The translations under genes and the position numbers were made by a program. Below are positions 26,240 through 38,699 of a stretch of 64,000 bases of DNA, piece by piece. The stretch lies in the NCBI GenBank assembly GCA_026874595.1, contig CM049309.1:90976723-91040722 (forward strand), written 5' to 3'. Position 1 is the stretch's first letter. Each line of letters starts with the position of its first letter. The notes beneath the pieces were generated by a model, which worked only from the letters and a program-made list of their open reading frames with translations, was not told the DNA's origin and did not search any database. The stretch is from Sipunculus nudus (lineage: Eukaryota > Annelida > Sipuncula > Golfingiida > Sipunculidae).

Positions 26240-26932
26240 CTGCATAAACTAGATGAATGTTATAATTTTCTGTATTTTATTTCATTTTTGGCTATGCTAC
26301 ATTTTAGATTTTGTATTGTACCACCAGGGTTACAATGATTAAATTGCACATTTAATTGTGTCCACAAAGTGATGTATTGCTATGAAAGTGTGGATGTTCA
26401 TCAGAGTGCTCATTACAGATTTTAATTTGTTTGACTTATAACTTATGGATGTATCAGTTGTTACATGATACTGGCTAAATAATCAAAATTTATATTGCTG
26501 ATCCTTTATTTAAGTTCATAAAATTAAACATTCCCAACTCCAGTTTGCTCATGGTATAGTTTATTGGGTGTTTTGATCCTTGGATTAATTTTAACACATG
26601 TATTAGTTTCATAGCTGAGAATACTTTTCTTTTTTCCTGATACCATTTAAAAAATTATATATATTCAAATTTTTCCTGTTAGTGCTGTGGATTTAATTTT
26701 CACAGCATGTACACATTAGCAGATATTTCATCTGTTAAAATCTGAAATTTGAAACCAATTGATAAAAAACTGTAGATTTCATTCAAGTTTCATGCACCAT
26801 GTCTTCATTGTTTACATCAGGTCAGTATAAATGCAGTGTACTGGGCAGTTACGTAACACCTTCAGGTCTGACCTACTGCCACTGTGAGTGTCTGGGTCAG
26901 GCTGGGCCAGGCAGTAATTACCAGAGAGCCTC

Positions 26933-26965
<33 letters not shown>

Positions 26966-28416
26966 GGCAGTTTAGCTCTCTCTTTCTCTCTCTCTCTCTC
27001 TCCCTCTCTCTCTCTCTCTCTCCTCTGCTTTTTCTCTTTCTCTCTCCATCTTTCTCTCTTTTTTCTCTCTCTCTCTCTCTCACCCTAATTGCCCCCCTTC
27101 CTCCCTCCATCCCATTCAGTTGACAGGTACTATAAACTAGATACATTAGCTATAAATGTTGATGCAATTTAGAAATGTGAATCAACTGAAATATTCACAA
27201 TCACATGTATGTTATACTGTCAATTTATAGTAACATTTGTAAACCTGGATTAAAATTATGTTATGAAAAAAAGGAATAAATGCAAATATTGTTAATTTTT
27301 TCTTTCACTAGAATGGGGAAAAATTATTTGCTTTGTTTCTCCATCTTTCTGCCTGTTTTAAATATTTAATGTTCATGAATAAACTTTTTTTTATAAGCAC
27401 TGTTGAATTAAATTTGATATCCTGTATGTATGCAAGGGTGTTGTAACTCTCACAATCCCCTTCTTCATTCCACTGAGGGTTTGCTCCTTGGCACTGTGAA
27501 CAATATGGCTATAGTAGTATGGCTATAGCATAAAATTTAATAATTAAAGAAAATATCTACAGGGAGACAGAGGCGTTGTAACTCTGATCATAACACCCCC
27601 CCCCCCCCCCCCCCCCCATCAAGTCATTGCGCCTGTGGAGTGGGGACGTTATGGCAACTGTATACATATCATAAAATTGATAAAAAAGGTTGACCAAATA
27701 AATTGGATCTCAAAAGGTAACCAATGGAAAGGCATTGTCAGATCTCAAATATTATTTGCAACATTTTCTTCAATCGTATCAACCAACCATGGCCCAGATT
27801 ACCTCTTCCTCTCAAACTTTATCTACATTTCATCATATCTTTAAGATTTTAACCTTCCAGGTGGTTCAGTACTGTTGACCATTTGTCCATAGGTAACTAT
27901 GTACATGCCAGAAATTATGTCAATATTGTGTAATATGTAGACATGAGGGGCATCAAAATAATTTACCTTGTCAAGACCGATCTTGTCAAGATATCATGTC
28001 ATACAGTCACAAATTCATAAATCCCCTCATCAGCATAGTTAATCATAACCTTGTATCTGTCAAATTGAATTCTTGAAGTTTTCCATACACTATAGATCCT
28101 TCAACAAATAGCCTTATCATCATTATACCACTGCTTAGTATACTGTCATTGCATTCATATTTGCTCAAATAAATTGCTTTTTTTGACCCCTCCCAAATAG
28201 ATAAAAAATAAACCATTATATTTTACTCCATATTAATCCATCAGTCAGGTTATTTCAGTTATTATTTACTCACATATTACATTATATTCCTTTATAAAAG
28301 CCCAACATGACTATGATATTCATAAGCTTTATCTTCTCAATATAGCATCACAATGGTGATACATTTATAGTCCAATCATGATCAGCTGAGCGCCGTGACC
28401 CATGGGTCCCTTGTTT
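25345..28416 (+). mobile_element. Family C element nested inside a relative
   Basis: The left end AGCTCAGCTGACTATAAG follows cttttaaatttta. The right end GACCCATGGGTCCCTTGTTT precedes aaaatattaac. The uninterrupted copy at 55561-55590 reads aaattttttaaaatattaac at the same place, so the insertion went into oligo-T with no visible target duplication. It contains a C homopolymer (26204-26238), a TC-rich tract (26930-27083) and a second C-run (27597-27617). Confidence 0.7.
26930..27083 (+). repeat. (TC)n polypyrimidine tract
   Basis: About 150 bp of CT dinucleotides with short interruptions. The open frames on both strands here are low-complexity (Ser/Leu or Arg/Glu) and not genes. Confidence 0.95.
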
Positions 28417-30531
28417 AAAATATTAACAAAAATAAAAAAATTGTACCTTAAATTTTGCCCAACTTTGACCATGGCACGTTTTTCTCCTGTAAGTACTGTG
28501 GGTTTAATTTTCACAGCATGTTTTTGTTAGCATTTTGTCTGTTAACACCAAAAATTTGAAACCAGTTGATCAAAAACTGTAGATTTTTTTCAGGTTTTCA
28601 AGCACCATGTAACATATCTTTTACATCAAGCTAGTGTTATGCTGTTTGCAAGAGCTCGGCTCCCCAGCTTCAGCTCCCAGTTCCTAAAATTTGCATACAA
28701 TTAGATGTCTCCAAAATCCCCTACTATGCCAAGAATTTGGTCACTAGGACTAAATACCTTCGAGATATTAATGAAAAACTTCATTTTTTCCATTAAATAC
28801 CCATTGTTACATTTCAAGACTGCCTAATATCAAAACCACTGATCTGACTTTAATCATATATAATATACATATTTTTCTATACAATCTCTATGCACATGCC
28901 AGAAATGATGTCAGTATTGCGTAATTGTTTTAAGTTATGGGCCCAAACATAATGCACTTTGTAAAAAAATTAAGAAAAATATTTACTCCCTTAACAAGGG
29001 GATTGCTGAAGCTAGAGATTTTTTGTCAGGGATGTAACATTATTTAATCAAGATTCAATTGAATACCAAAAATTAGTTCTGAATTTTTCAAATTTTATAA
29101 GTTATTAGTATAAATATAAAATTAGTACCTTAAATTTTGCCCAACTTTGACCATGGCACGTTTGTTTCCTGAGAGCATGCTCTGTTGATATAATTTTCAT
29201 ATCATGCACACATGAGGATTTCAGCTTTTTAGTTTAGAAAGCTGAAAGAAATTGGCCAAAAATTGTAACTTTTATCAATGTTTTTATGAGACCATGTCAG
29301 ACCTTAGGTCTCTCTCCAGCCCCTCTTGAGTCACCTATACGTTGACCTTGTTGAACTTTCAGCAAATTATGCATGCTTGAGGTGAGGCATACACTGGGGC
29401 AGCCAGGCAGCTTATGGCCAGCCACAGTTGATCCAGGTGTCCAACCCAACTCATATAGTAGTTTTAACCAACAACATAACAATAAATAATAAATTAATAA
29501 ATTTTTATTGGTTTTAATAACAAATTAAAGAAAAATAGTAAAGGAATTTGTTAGTTTATAATAACAGGAAATTAACTTGCATTTACTGATGATAAAAGAA
29601 TCTTGTATGGATGGATAGAATGTCACGTATTCCAAATAACACCATGCAGTCACCTATGGTATTTTTCAGTTCAATTTTAATGATAAAAAAGTAGATCATA
29701 TTATTCATTACTAATCATTAGGGATCATATGAAGGAAATTAATGATAGACAAAGATGCAGTATATAATATTAATCTAGATTCCTACTGTGTCTAGTGTGT
29801 ACACTGATTTGAAATTAGTCCAAAATGAATATATTACATTTATTTTTTTTTTAATATAAATAAAATCCATAAAACCAGGTACTTATGATCATTATTTAAA
29901 TGTGTGAATTTTGTATATTCTGGATTCTCAACATCATTGTTTGGTGAAAACTGAATAAATACCAGACATGGTGCAAATACTTTGCAATTGTATTTAAATA
30001 TGATTATGAATATGTACTCCATTATAAAATTTCTTGCATAAAGAATGGGAATTCAGGTAAAAATGAAAGTATATGAATACCAGTGCAAATACTTTCAAAA
30101 TGTATTCATGAATGCATTCATGAATATATTCTTTAATATTATTTCAATAATCATTTCAGTTATATTTCATTTTAAAAAATCATACGATTCTCTTATTATT
30201 TTAAATAAAAATTATATTTAGGACAATATTTGTAATTTTTTTTAATAAATAGTTAAACTCTTATATTATATGTTTTGCTTATAAGTTATATGGCCAAGTC
30301 AATATCTATGTGACAATAGTACTCCATTTGTTAATCAAATAAATGAAATCAATCCTCTTCCCTGTCTCTATAGGTACTATCAAAATCATACATAAGCTAA
30401 ACAACAACAACTCATAATAAAGCTTATATTTATTACCACACAAAACCAGCATGTGCCTCATTTCTAAATTTTTTTTATCATATATAACAGCTGAGCGCCG
30501 TGACCCATAGGTCCCTTGTTTTTTAGATCAG

Positions 30532-30913
30532 CTGACTGAGTCATCTTGACTTATATATGACACACAAAAAAACATGAAAGAACCCTTTTGATTTTAATGT
30601 CATGAGGTCAAGGTCACAGGAACCATTACTTAAGAAATATTGTGGATGCTTTTTAAGCCAAACTTTTAATCACAAACCTTCTGTCTTCCACATGTGGCAC
30701 TCCTGCCCATAGGGGAAGTTTCCTCTTGATTTTGGGGTCAAAGGTCAGGGCAACAGCCTATCCGTTCACAAATTAGTTTATGGATGATAACTCCAGTTTG
30801 GGTAGACAGGTTGGCTTCAAACTGATCACAGGACCCATATTTTGAAATAGCTCATTAACATATCCTTATAGACAAAATCAGCTGGGCTTGGAGACCCATG
30901 GATCCCTAGTTTT
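30532..30913 (+). mobile_element. Family D element, second short copy
   Basis: Same ends and interior as 20337-20725 (AGATCAGCTGACTG left, GACCCATGGATCCCTAG right), about 5% different by eye. It is part of copy 2 of the large duplication. Confidence 0.55.
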
Positions 30914-32818
30914 CTTTGGAGTCCTTGAAAAGTTCTTGACTCTTTAGCAGGGCTACATTCTCTACCTTCTCTATTTTCAGGTGTTCCTATAAGCATAATA
31001 ATGACATTCTTTACATTTACTTTGCAGGTATTTACAAGTATTGCCCTTGTTTATTTTACATTCTGTGGTGTGATTATGATTATCAGAGCAATTGAAAAAT
31101 ATTTAAAATAAGGTTCTTCAGACTTGTAAAATTGGAACTTGAAATTCCTTTGAATGTGAGGGGTAGGTGTATGAACCGTATTACAGATTTCATCAGTTTA
31201 CTGGAGGCCTCCTTCAGTGTCCCTCCTGAAGGGAGACGTGCAGCACCAAAAACCTGTTCATTTTATATGTTAACCAGTACACACTGTCTACACACACCGC
31301 AGTCATTCTTGCTCATTGGCTAGGTGCTGTTGTTTCATGAAAACAGTTAGCTGAGTAAATACAAAACATTTTGATAAGTTTTGTGAGGAAAACATTTTGG
31401 CCACTTCCTTAACAAGTTTCAACAATATTATTATTGAATAAAATAAGAACTGAAGAGTTATATCAATGCTCGGAGGGTTTAGGTAGAAAATTCCAGAACA
31501 TCTTTCATATTCCAATGTATTGGACATAAAACGCTTTATTTGAAATTTACTCAAAAGGCCAAATAAAAAATAAACAACAAAAAATATTACACCTGCTTTT
31601 GTTTCTAGAAAACCTAACTGCTCAGTATCAAACCTGGCAATAAAGAGGAATATGTCTGAGGCCTCAGTATTGTATGACTTTTAATGTAAAGAAAGCTTTG
31701 CTATCACAATATGAGTCCAGATACCCAAAAATGAAAAATAATAATGCTTTAGCCATCCCAGTGTGAGTTCCTTTTAACATAAAACATTTGCCTGCAAATA
31801 TATTGCTTTGAAACTGTTTGCTTACTCCTGTAAACGAGTGTTGAAAACAGTGGACCAGGCACAATCACAGGTGTCAACATAAACACAGCGCGTTGGGCGG
31901 TGTGCATCACAGAGAAACAACACATGTCAATCTGGAAACCCCCTGACCAACTTGGTAATAAAAAATAAAATACATGCTGCTGCTGGCTGAAACACTGCAT
32001 GTTGAAGCTCACAATCGGACCTCTGGTCACACGGCCTTGTTATGGTAAACAAGCACACGTGGACAGTGTTTACCAACACAAAGGTGTTAACAAGGTGTTA
32101 TACAGCCATATGCGAGGTACTGAGACTGTGTGCTGGGATGGTTTTGCTGAGACACTTTGTATAAAGCAAAACTGTATTGATAGTGTGAAAGAATAGGCAT
32201 AATATTGCTCCTGATTATGTCCCTTTAAAAATTATAAAGCTCTACTGAAAAATTATAATATCACCTGGACTTCAGGATATTGTTACAGTAAAAGCTGGCT
32301 CAGCAACCACTTCAGTTAAGCAACCACCTCAAAATAATCACCACTTTTTCCTGGTTCCAATTCTTTTTAGCCCCATACATCAGACCTCAAATTGCCATGG
32401 ATAATCAAACATTTACTAATAGACTTTCTCACCAGATTAACATTCTCTGCAAAATTCACGCATGTTTCATAAGTTCATAAGTCACAAGATGTGCATTGAG
32501 CATATTGTGCTCTTGTTTAATTTCTGTTTCTTCTGAAAGAGGTATCATATTCATTCTTTTGCAAAACAGTTCTTATGGAGAAACAGAGATTTTTATTCTG
32601 CACACTGGACAACAGGTATAATACTATTAAATTTGAACACAGAGTACCATAAATGTTTGAATTTCTGCTTTGTCTCACTGGGGTATACTGAAATAACACC
32701 CTTTAAATATGTCTTGCTAATATTCCTTAAGATCTGAAATTTGGTACCCTTCTGTAGTTTGTTCACCTAATTTGTTTACTTTTTATCACTGGCTTTCAAT
32801 ATCTGTCATTTTTAGCTC

Positions 32819-33290
32819 AGCTGACTTACAGCTCAGCTGACTTACAGTCAGCTGAGGTATAGGAATGGAGCTTTGTCCGTCTTCCTTCCAGGTGTCCAGC
32901 TGTCCAGCCGTCCGTTTGCAGGGCACAAATCATAACTGATGGACCTAGAAACTTTTAAGTGAATATCCAGGGAGGTCAATAAAAAATCCCCTTGGAAACC
33001 TGAAATTAGGTCACTGCGACCTATATCCTCCGAGCTATGGGGCTTGAAAGTACCTCCCTGAATAATAAAAAATATAATACAAAACCTCCAATATCTTGAT
33101 AATTAATTAATAGATTGTCATGAATCTTTCCTTGAATATTGACCATGACTAGTTTTATCAGTTCCCAGAAAAGTGGTGGCGCCACCTGTATTTTTTGTTA
33201 TTTTAACAAATATTTAAATTTTTTTATTACTATAATATGACAACAATTATGTCTGTTTCTCAGCTGTAATTACATCTAGTGTCCCAAAAC
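32819..33290 (+). mobile_element. Family E-type fragment
   Basis: AGCTCAGCTGACTTACAG occurs twice in tandem at the left. It is followed by GTCCGTC-rich sequence, GCAGGGCACAAATCATAAC and GGTGGCGCCACCTGTATTTT, the order seen in 54691-55060. The right end is missing. Confidence 0.5.
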
Positions 33291-33334
33291 CTGGTGTGTT
33301 TATTGATCACAAGTGGATGCCATATAGTTATCAC

Positions 33335-33336
33335 CC

Positions 33337-33432
<96 letters not shown>
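33335..33432 (+). repeat. (CTGT)n microsatellite
   Basis: About 24 tetranucleotide units with two interruptions. Open frames on both strands are artefacts of the repeat. Confidence 0.97.
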
Positions 33433-36128
33433 CATACAAATTTGTTTCCAGATGATAACTCCAGGTTGTATAGACACATGGATTTCAAACTTGACTTACA
33501 TATGGCCCACCACTAAAGCAAGAACCTATATGATTTTAGGGTCATGAGGTCTTAGGTCAAGGTCACAGGACTCACTTTTTTAAAAAGATTATGGCTGCAT
33601 TTTAAGCCAAGCTTTTCATCCCAAACTTTCCATTTTGCATTTTTAGCTGACTTGCCAGTGTGGAGAGCATAAATGAATTTGGGGTCACATGGTCAAAGGT
33701 CAAGGTCACAGGGGCCATCTGTTAACAAATTAGTTTCAAGATGAAAACTCCAGTTTAGTTTGACATATTGATTTCAAACTTAACTTATATATGACTCCCC
33801 ACTAAAGTAAGAACTGTGTGGATTTTGGGGTCCAACGGTAAAAGGTCATGGTCACAGGACTCATTTCTTTAAAAAGAATGCATATGCATTTGAAGCCAAA
33901 CTTTTCATCCCAAACCTTCCATCTTCAAGATATTGCTAACCTGCCAATAGGGGAAGATTCTGTTCAATCTTGGGGCCATGAGGTCAAAGGTCAAGGTCAC
34001 AGTACCCACTTATTTAGAAAGATTTTGGATGCATTTTAAGTCAAACTTTTCATCCAAAACCTTCCATCTTGCACATATAACTTAGTTCCCAATAGGGGAA
34101 GAAACTGATTGATTTGGGGGTCACAAGGTCAAAGGTCATCACCACATATTTGTTTCTGGATGATAACTCCAGTTTTGATTGACATATTGGTTTCAATATG
34201 ACTTATATATGACCCACCAATAATGTAGGAACCCTTTTGATTTTGGGGTCTTAAGGCGAAAGGTCATGGTCACAGGATCCACATCTTTAAAAAGATTGTT
34301 GATGTATTTTTAGCCAAACTTTCTGTCCACAACATTCTATCTTCCAGATGTTGCTCACCTGCCAGTAGTGGAAGTAACTGATGGATTTTGGGTTCACAAG
34401 GTTAAGGTCATGGGGGCCATCAATCCACATATTAATTTCCAGATGATAACACCAGTTTAGTTTGAAATATTGGTTTCAAACTTGACTTATATATGGCCCA
34501 CCACTAAAGTAAGAACTGTTGATTCTGGGGTCATGAGATCAAAGGTCTCATGATGCATTTTAAGCAAAACTTTTCATCTCAATCCTTCCATCATCAACAT
34601 GTGGTGCACCTGCCAATAGGGGAAGTTTCCTTTTGATTTTTGGGTCGTAAGGTCAAAGGTTAAGGTCACAGGGCCCATCCATTCACAAATAAGTTTATGG
34701 ATGATAACCCCAGTTTGGGTAGACAGGTTGGCTTCAAACTGATCACTGGACCAATATTTTGGAAAACCTCATAAACATATATCCTTATAGACAAATGCAG
34801 CTGAGTGTTGAGACCCATGGGTCCCTAGTCCTTGTAGGAACCAGTAGATGTGATGATTTGTAAATCATAGAAGGGGCAGTATCATGTATCTGTACGTAGG
34901 GTTATTCTCGGCAGAGCTTGATTTAAGCAGATCTGTAATCATTACCCTCCTTACGACAAGCCTATTGGACTCTGTCAGTAATTGCTGGGTCAACAAACTT
35001 CAATGAGAACAAAGGCCACAGTATACCTTGCCCCTACTCACCAGCACTCTGCACACATACCTGATATCATGGCAAAGGTAATCAATAAAAATGGAAACCT
35101 GCCAGTGATGGTAGAATCGTTAGTGTACCTGTGGTAACCTGGTGTATTGATTGGTTCAGGTAAACTGAGTATTAACATGGATGTTGAGTACAATCAGGAA
35201 CAAGTGGGCTAGTGTGATTAATGTAGACACATGAGGCTACTACCTGATACCAGTGTAAAAATTGTGTGTGAAACATCAGCTGTTGCTACTCTGTAAACTA
35301 TTTCAAGCTTTAATTAATATATGAAAATGAAATATGCAAGGTGAGGGAGTCCTTTGAAGTGGAAGAAATAAAATCAGCCAGACCAGTCAGAAAATATCAG
35401 AGTTCAACATGCTTAATTGAATCCCAATAGACATACTTCTCTAATGGCTTGAGGCCCAGAAAGATCCAAAATTTACCTTAACAAAATAGGATTTAGGTTA
35501 ACATGACCTCATTAACCTGAGTAGTGATACAAATTCATGATAAGTAAATTGCTAGTTTGAATTTAGTTGAATACTTCTCTCATGGCTTAAATTTACCTGA
35601 TCTAAGTAGAAATTTGGTTGCCATGAACTGATTTACCATAGTAGTGATACAAGTTCCAGATAGATAAATTAAAAGTGTCTGAATTTAGTTTGTTTATAAT
35701 ATGACTTATTTGACAATTCAAAATACTGATTACCTTTTGACAATCAGGGCTTGTCACTATCCCCCACCTCAGTGGAGCGGGGGCAAATATTGATCACCTC
35801 CATCAGTAGTCCGTCGGTCTGTAAACAATAAATATGCAAGGCAATATCTCAAAAAGTTTTACTCAGATTTACTGTTTATTCTAGAAGCAGGTGCATCTTA
35901 TGGGTCTCCAGAGCTGATTAGGTTTTGGTCTCACTTGAATGATTTTTGAATTTGTTATGGATTTTTTTATACAAATTTTTAACAATTCATATGTGACAAA
36001 GATTTCTCAAAAAGTTTTACTCGGATCTACTTCTAATTATAGAAGCAGATGCATCATAAGGGTCTATAGGGTTGATTTTAATTTTGTCACACTTGAATGA
36101 ATTTATTTTATTTTTATGAATTTGTTTA

Positions 36129-36848
36129 TACAATTTTTTTTCATTTCATATGCAACACTTTTTCTAAAAAAGCTTTACAGGGATCTATTTATGATTTTAG
36201 TAGCAGCAGTTCATCTTACTGGTCTCCAGAGCTAATTAGGTTTTGTTCACACTTGGTTGCATTTTTTATGAATTTTGAAATCCTTAACATTTCATATACA
36301 ATGTAAGATTTGAAAACTATCACTAAAATGCATGTCTCCTTAAGACTGGGGCAAATCTTAAAGATCTCCTTACCTCAACAGGTTTAGGTCACAGATTGTG
36401 GGATTTATTTATGAATTTTTATAATTAATGTCAAACATTTATATGCAATGTAGTATCTTAAAAAGTGTTACTAAAATACATTTCTTATTAACAAAGCAGG
36501 TATATTTTATTGTTATCCTCACTTGATCAGGTTTAGGTGCATCCTTAATTTATTTTGTGATTGTTTTTCTACATACAGTATTTTGTCATGTTTTAGATTT
36601 GATTAAAATCCAAAGTACACATTTCTCACATAAGTCACTTTCCGTATTGACAGCAGATTAGGTTCTCTGATTAAACCTGCATGAAGTGGGCAGTTAATTT
36701 TTTGTGTGTGTATGTGTGTGTTGGTGTGTGTACACATTTCTCTCATACCTGTTTGGTGGGGATCCAGTCCTCTGGACATTTTCTAGTTTGTTTATGATAT
36801 GGTATTCCAAATGATATCTTTGTTTACAATATATATGTATTATTTCAG
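36129..36848. other. Intron 1 end, no gene
   Basis: AT-rich sequence with phrases distantly repeated (ATGCAATGTAGTATCTTAAAAAG style). A GT-rich patch lies at 36703-36729. It ends in the acceptor of the Cys49 exon. Confidence 0.5.
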
Positions 36849-36965
36849 CACATTCGTGTGTCCCACTGAGATTATTGCCTTCAGTGACCGTGTGGAGGAG
36901 TTCCGGGCCATCAACTGTGAGGTCATAGCTTGCTCATGTGATAGTCATTTCAGTCATCTGGCATG
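36849..36965 (+). CDS. Prdx1/2: Peroxiredoxin exon carrying the peroxidatic cysteine (residues 45-84)
   Basis: The acceptor ttatttcag ends at 36848 and the donor TG|GTGAGT follows 36965. The exon enters in phase 2, completing Phe45, and leaves in phase 2 inside Trp84. It encodes TFVCPTE, in which Thr46 and Cys49 are the catalytic Thr and peroxidatic Cys of the PxxxT/SxxC signature. It then encodes the conserved AFSDR and DSHFSHLAW segments. Further cysteines are Cys68, Cys73 and Cys75. The last sits in SCDS, where relatives I know usually have Val or Thr. The flanking introns are 16.8 kb and 1.2 kb, and a 54-bp minisatellite begins about 115 bp after the donor. Confidence 0.97.
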
Positions 36966-37091
36966 GTGAGTTCATCACTTTCTTGTAGAAATCTTAGAAA
37001 AGTCTCAGAAAAACACTGTCTATCAAAATAAACTGTGATATCAAAGTTATTGCTTTTTGCAAAAGACAATAGTGTTATAAAGATTTCACAT

Positions 37092-37665
37092 TCATGTACC
37101 AGATCTGTCTAATGTTACAAGTAGGTAAAGCTGGCCACACTTCATACAGATTTCTGATCTGTCTAATGTCATGGGTAGGTTAAGCTGGCCACATTTAATA
37201 CAGATTTCTGATCTGTCTGATGTTACATATAGGTTAGGCTGGCCACATTTCATACAGATTTCTGATCTGTCTAATGTCACAAGTAGGTTAGGCTGGCCAC
37301 ATTTCATACAGATTTCTGATCTGTCTAATGTCACAAGTAGGTTAGGCTGGCCACATTTCATACAGATTTCTGATCTGTCTAATGTCACAAGTAGGTTAGG
37401 CTGGCCACATTTCATACAGATTTCTGATCTAATGTCACAAGTAGGTAAGGCTGGCCACATTTCATACAGATTTCTGATCTGTCTAATGTCACAAGTAGGT
37501 TAGGCTTGCCACATTTCATACAGATTTCTGATCTGTCTAATGTCACAAGTAGGTTAAGTTGGCCACATTTCATAAAGATTTCTGATCCATCTTATGTTAC
37601 AAGTAAGTTGGCCACATTTCATAAAGATTTCTGATCCATCTTATGTTACATGTAGGTTTAGCTGG
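37092..37665 (+). repeat. 54-bp minisatellite, about 10-11 copies, in intron 2
   Basis: The unit starts CTGTCTAATGTCACAAGTAG and continues GTTAGGCTGGCCACATTTCA. The unit length is 18 codons, so frames stay open on both strands. I read these as repeat artefacts. The array starts about 125 bp after the exon 2 donor. Confidence 0.95.
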
Positions 37666-38134
37666 CCACGTTTCATACATTTTTTCCATGATTTTTTGTG
37701 CTACAGTGTGCTAGGGCTCCATTATGATTTAAACAGTTGCAGGAAATGGTATTGTAGGACAATTTTTCACACAACATAGATTCTCTGCAATTTTCAAGAG
37801 ACTTGTACTTGTGTACAATAGTTATAGACAATGATTTTCTGTAATAATTCTATACAATTTTCCTCCACCACTCCCCATATATGATTAGATTGTCTGTGAA
37901 TTTCTATGATATGCAGTGACATATCCAGAATTTTTTAACATAAGTAAACCCCTACAGTTCATGTATGATTTCCTGTTCTCTGCTATGAAATGCAAGGATA
38001 AACTATGGATGCTGAGCGATTTCCTACAACAGTACAGCATTCATAGTAGTCATAGATAAACACACTCACTGTGGGTATGAATCATAGACAGGGTTAAATG
38101 GATTTCTGATTTTTGTTTATATATTTGTTCACAG

Positions 38135-38257
38135 GGTGAACACCCCACGTAAACAGGGTGGCCTGGGACAAATGAATATCCCCCTCCTAGCAGACAAGAA
38201 CTGTGACATTGCCAAGAGATATGGAGTCTACAAGGAAGATGATGGAATCCCATTCAG
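38135..38257 (+). CDS. Prdx1/2: Peroxiredoxin exon with the GGLG loop (residues 84-125)
   Basis: The acceptor ttgttcacag ends at 38134 and the donor CAG|GTTGGT follows 38257. It completes Trp84 and encodes [15 protein letters not shown] at 92-95 is the loop that, with the C-terminal YF motif, makes eukaryotic 2-Cys peroxiredoxins prone to hyperoxidation and so able to act as H2O2 signalling switches. The segment MNIPLLAD and the helix leading to YGVYKEDDG follow. Cys107 is an additional cysteine. The exon ends in phase 2 inside Arg125, which matches the catalytic Arg of the FRG motif in Prx1/2. Confidence 0.97.
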
Positions 38258-38699
38258 GTTGGTCTTGTTTATCATTGTCCCTACCTACAGTGTAACAGTA
38301 CTAACAAAACCAGAAGTAATATCAAATGTATAAGGATACTACAGGAATAAAACCACATGTTTTGAACCCTTCTTTGTTCAGGGGGCTACCAAGACTCTGA
38401 ATTAGAGATTGGCACAAATAAATCCCCTAAAGCCAGGGTGCTTGGATAGTTGAGTGTTAAAATGCTTCACTATCACCATTGGGTTTTAGAATGGGTTGTA
38501 GTGACCTGACCAAGGTCTGTAGTTTTTTTATAGTCCTGGTTTTCTCCACCCCTACGGACAACAGTACATTACCATCCGGGGCATGGAAAGTGTCTCATAT
38601 TTGTTATTAGTTGTACCTAGTAACTAGTTGTACAGTCCATGTAAAATAAATAAACTTTATTTTAACTCCATCATTTGATAAGACTCTTATGTCCATCAT

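Larger units (their letters stand above)
24811..30531 (+). mobile_element. Family C rolling-circle-like element, interrupted copy
   Basis: The left end AGCTCAG...CTGAGCT (24811-24839) forms a perfect 7-bp stem. The right end (30488-30531) has CAGCTGAGCGCCGTGACCCA and GGTCCCTTG plus T. The element is 24811-25344 plus 28419-30531, about 2.6 kb, because another family C element sits inside it. Its length and order match the copy at 55064. Non-coding, with scattered stops. It separates the two copies of the large duplication. Confidence 0.65.
30532..36128 (+). repeat. Large direct duplication, copy 2
   Basis: It begins exactly at the left terminus of a family D element, directly after the T-run ending the family C right end. 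It matches copy 1 (20337-24804) and diverges from it after TTTGTTTATACAA at about 36129. It carries an extra 1.7 kb (31878-33591) that includes a CTGT repeat. Its last 1.2 kb is almost identical to copy 1. Confidence 0.9.

Noticed and set aside
26862-27146. Arg/Glu-rich minus-strand frame and Ser/Leu-rich plus-strand frame
   Set aside because: Both are translations of the (TC)n tract.
33296-33547. Cys/Leu/Ser/Val-rich open frame
   Set aside because: It is a translation of the CTGT repeat.
37092-37503. Overlapping 110- and 122-codon frames on opposite strands
   Set aside because: The 54-bp unit is a multiple of three and lacks stops in these frames, which explains both. No start or splice context supports a gene.
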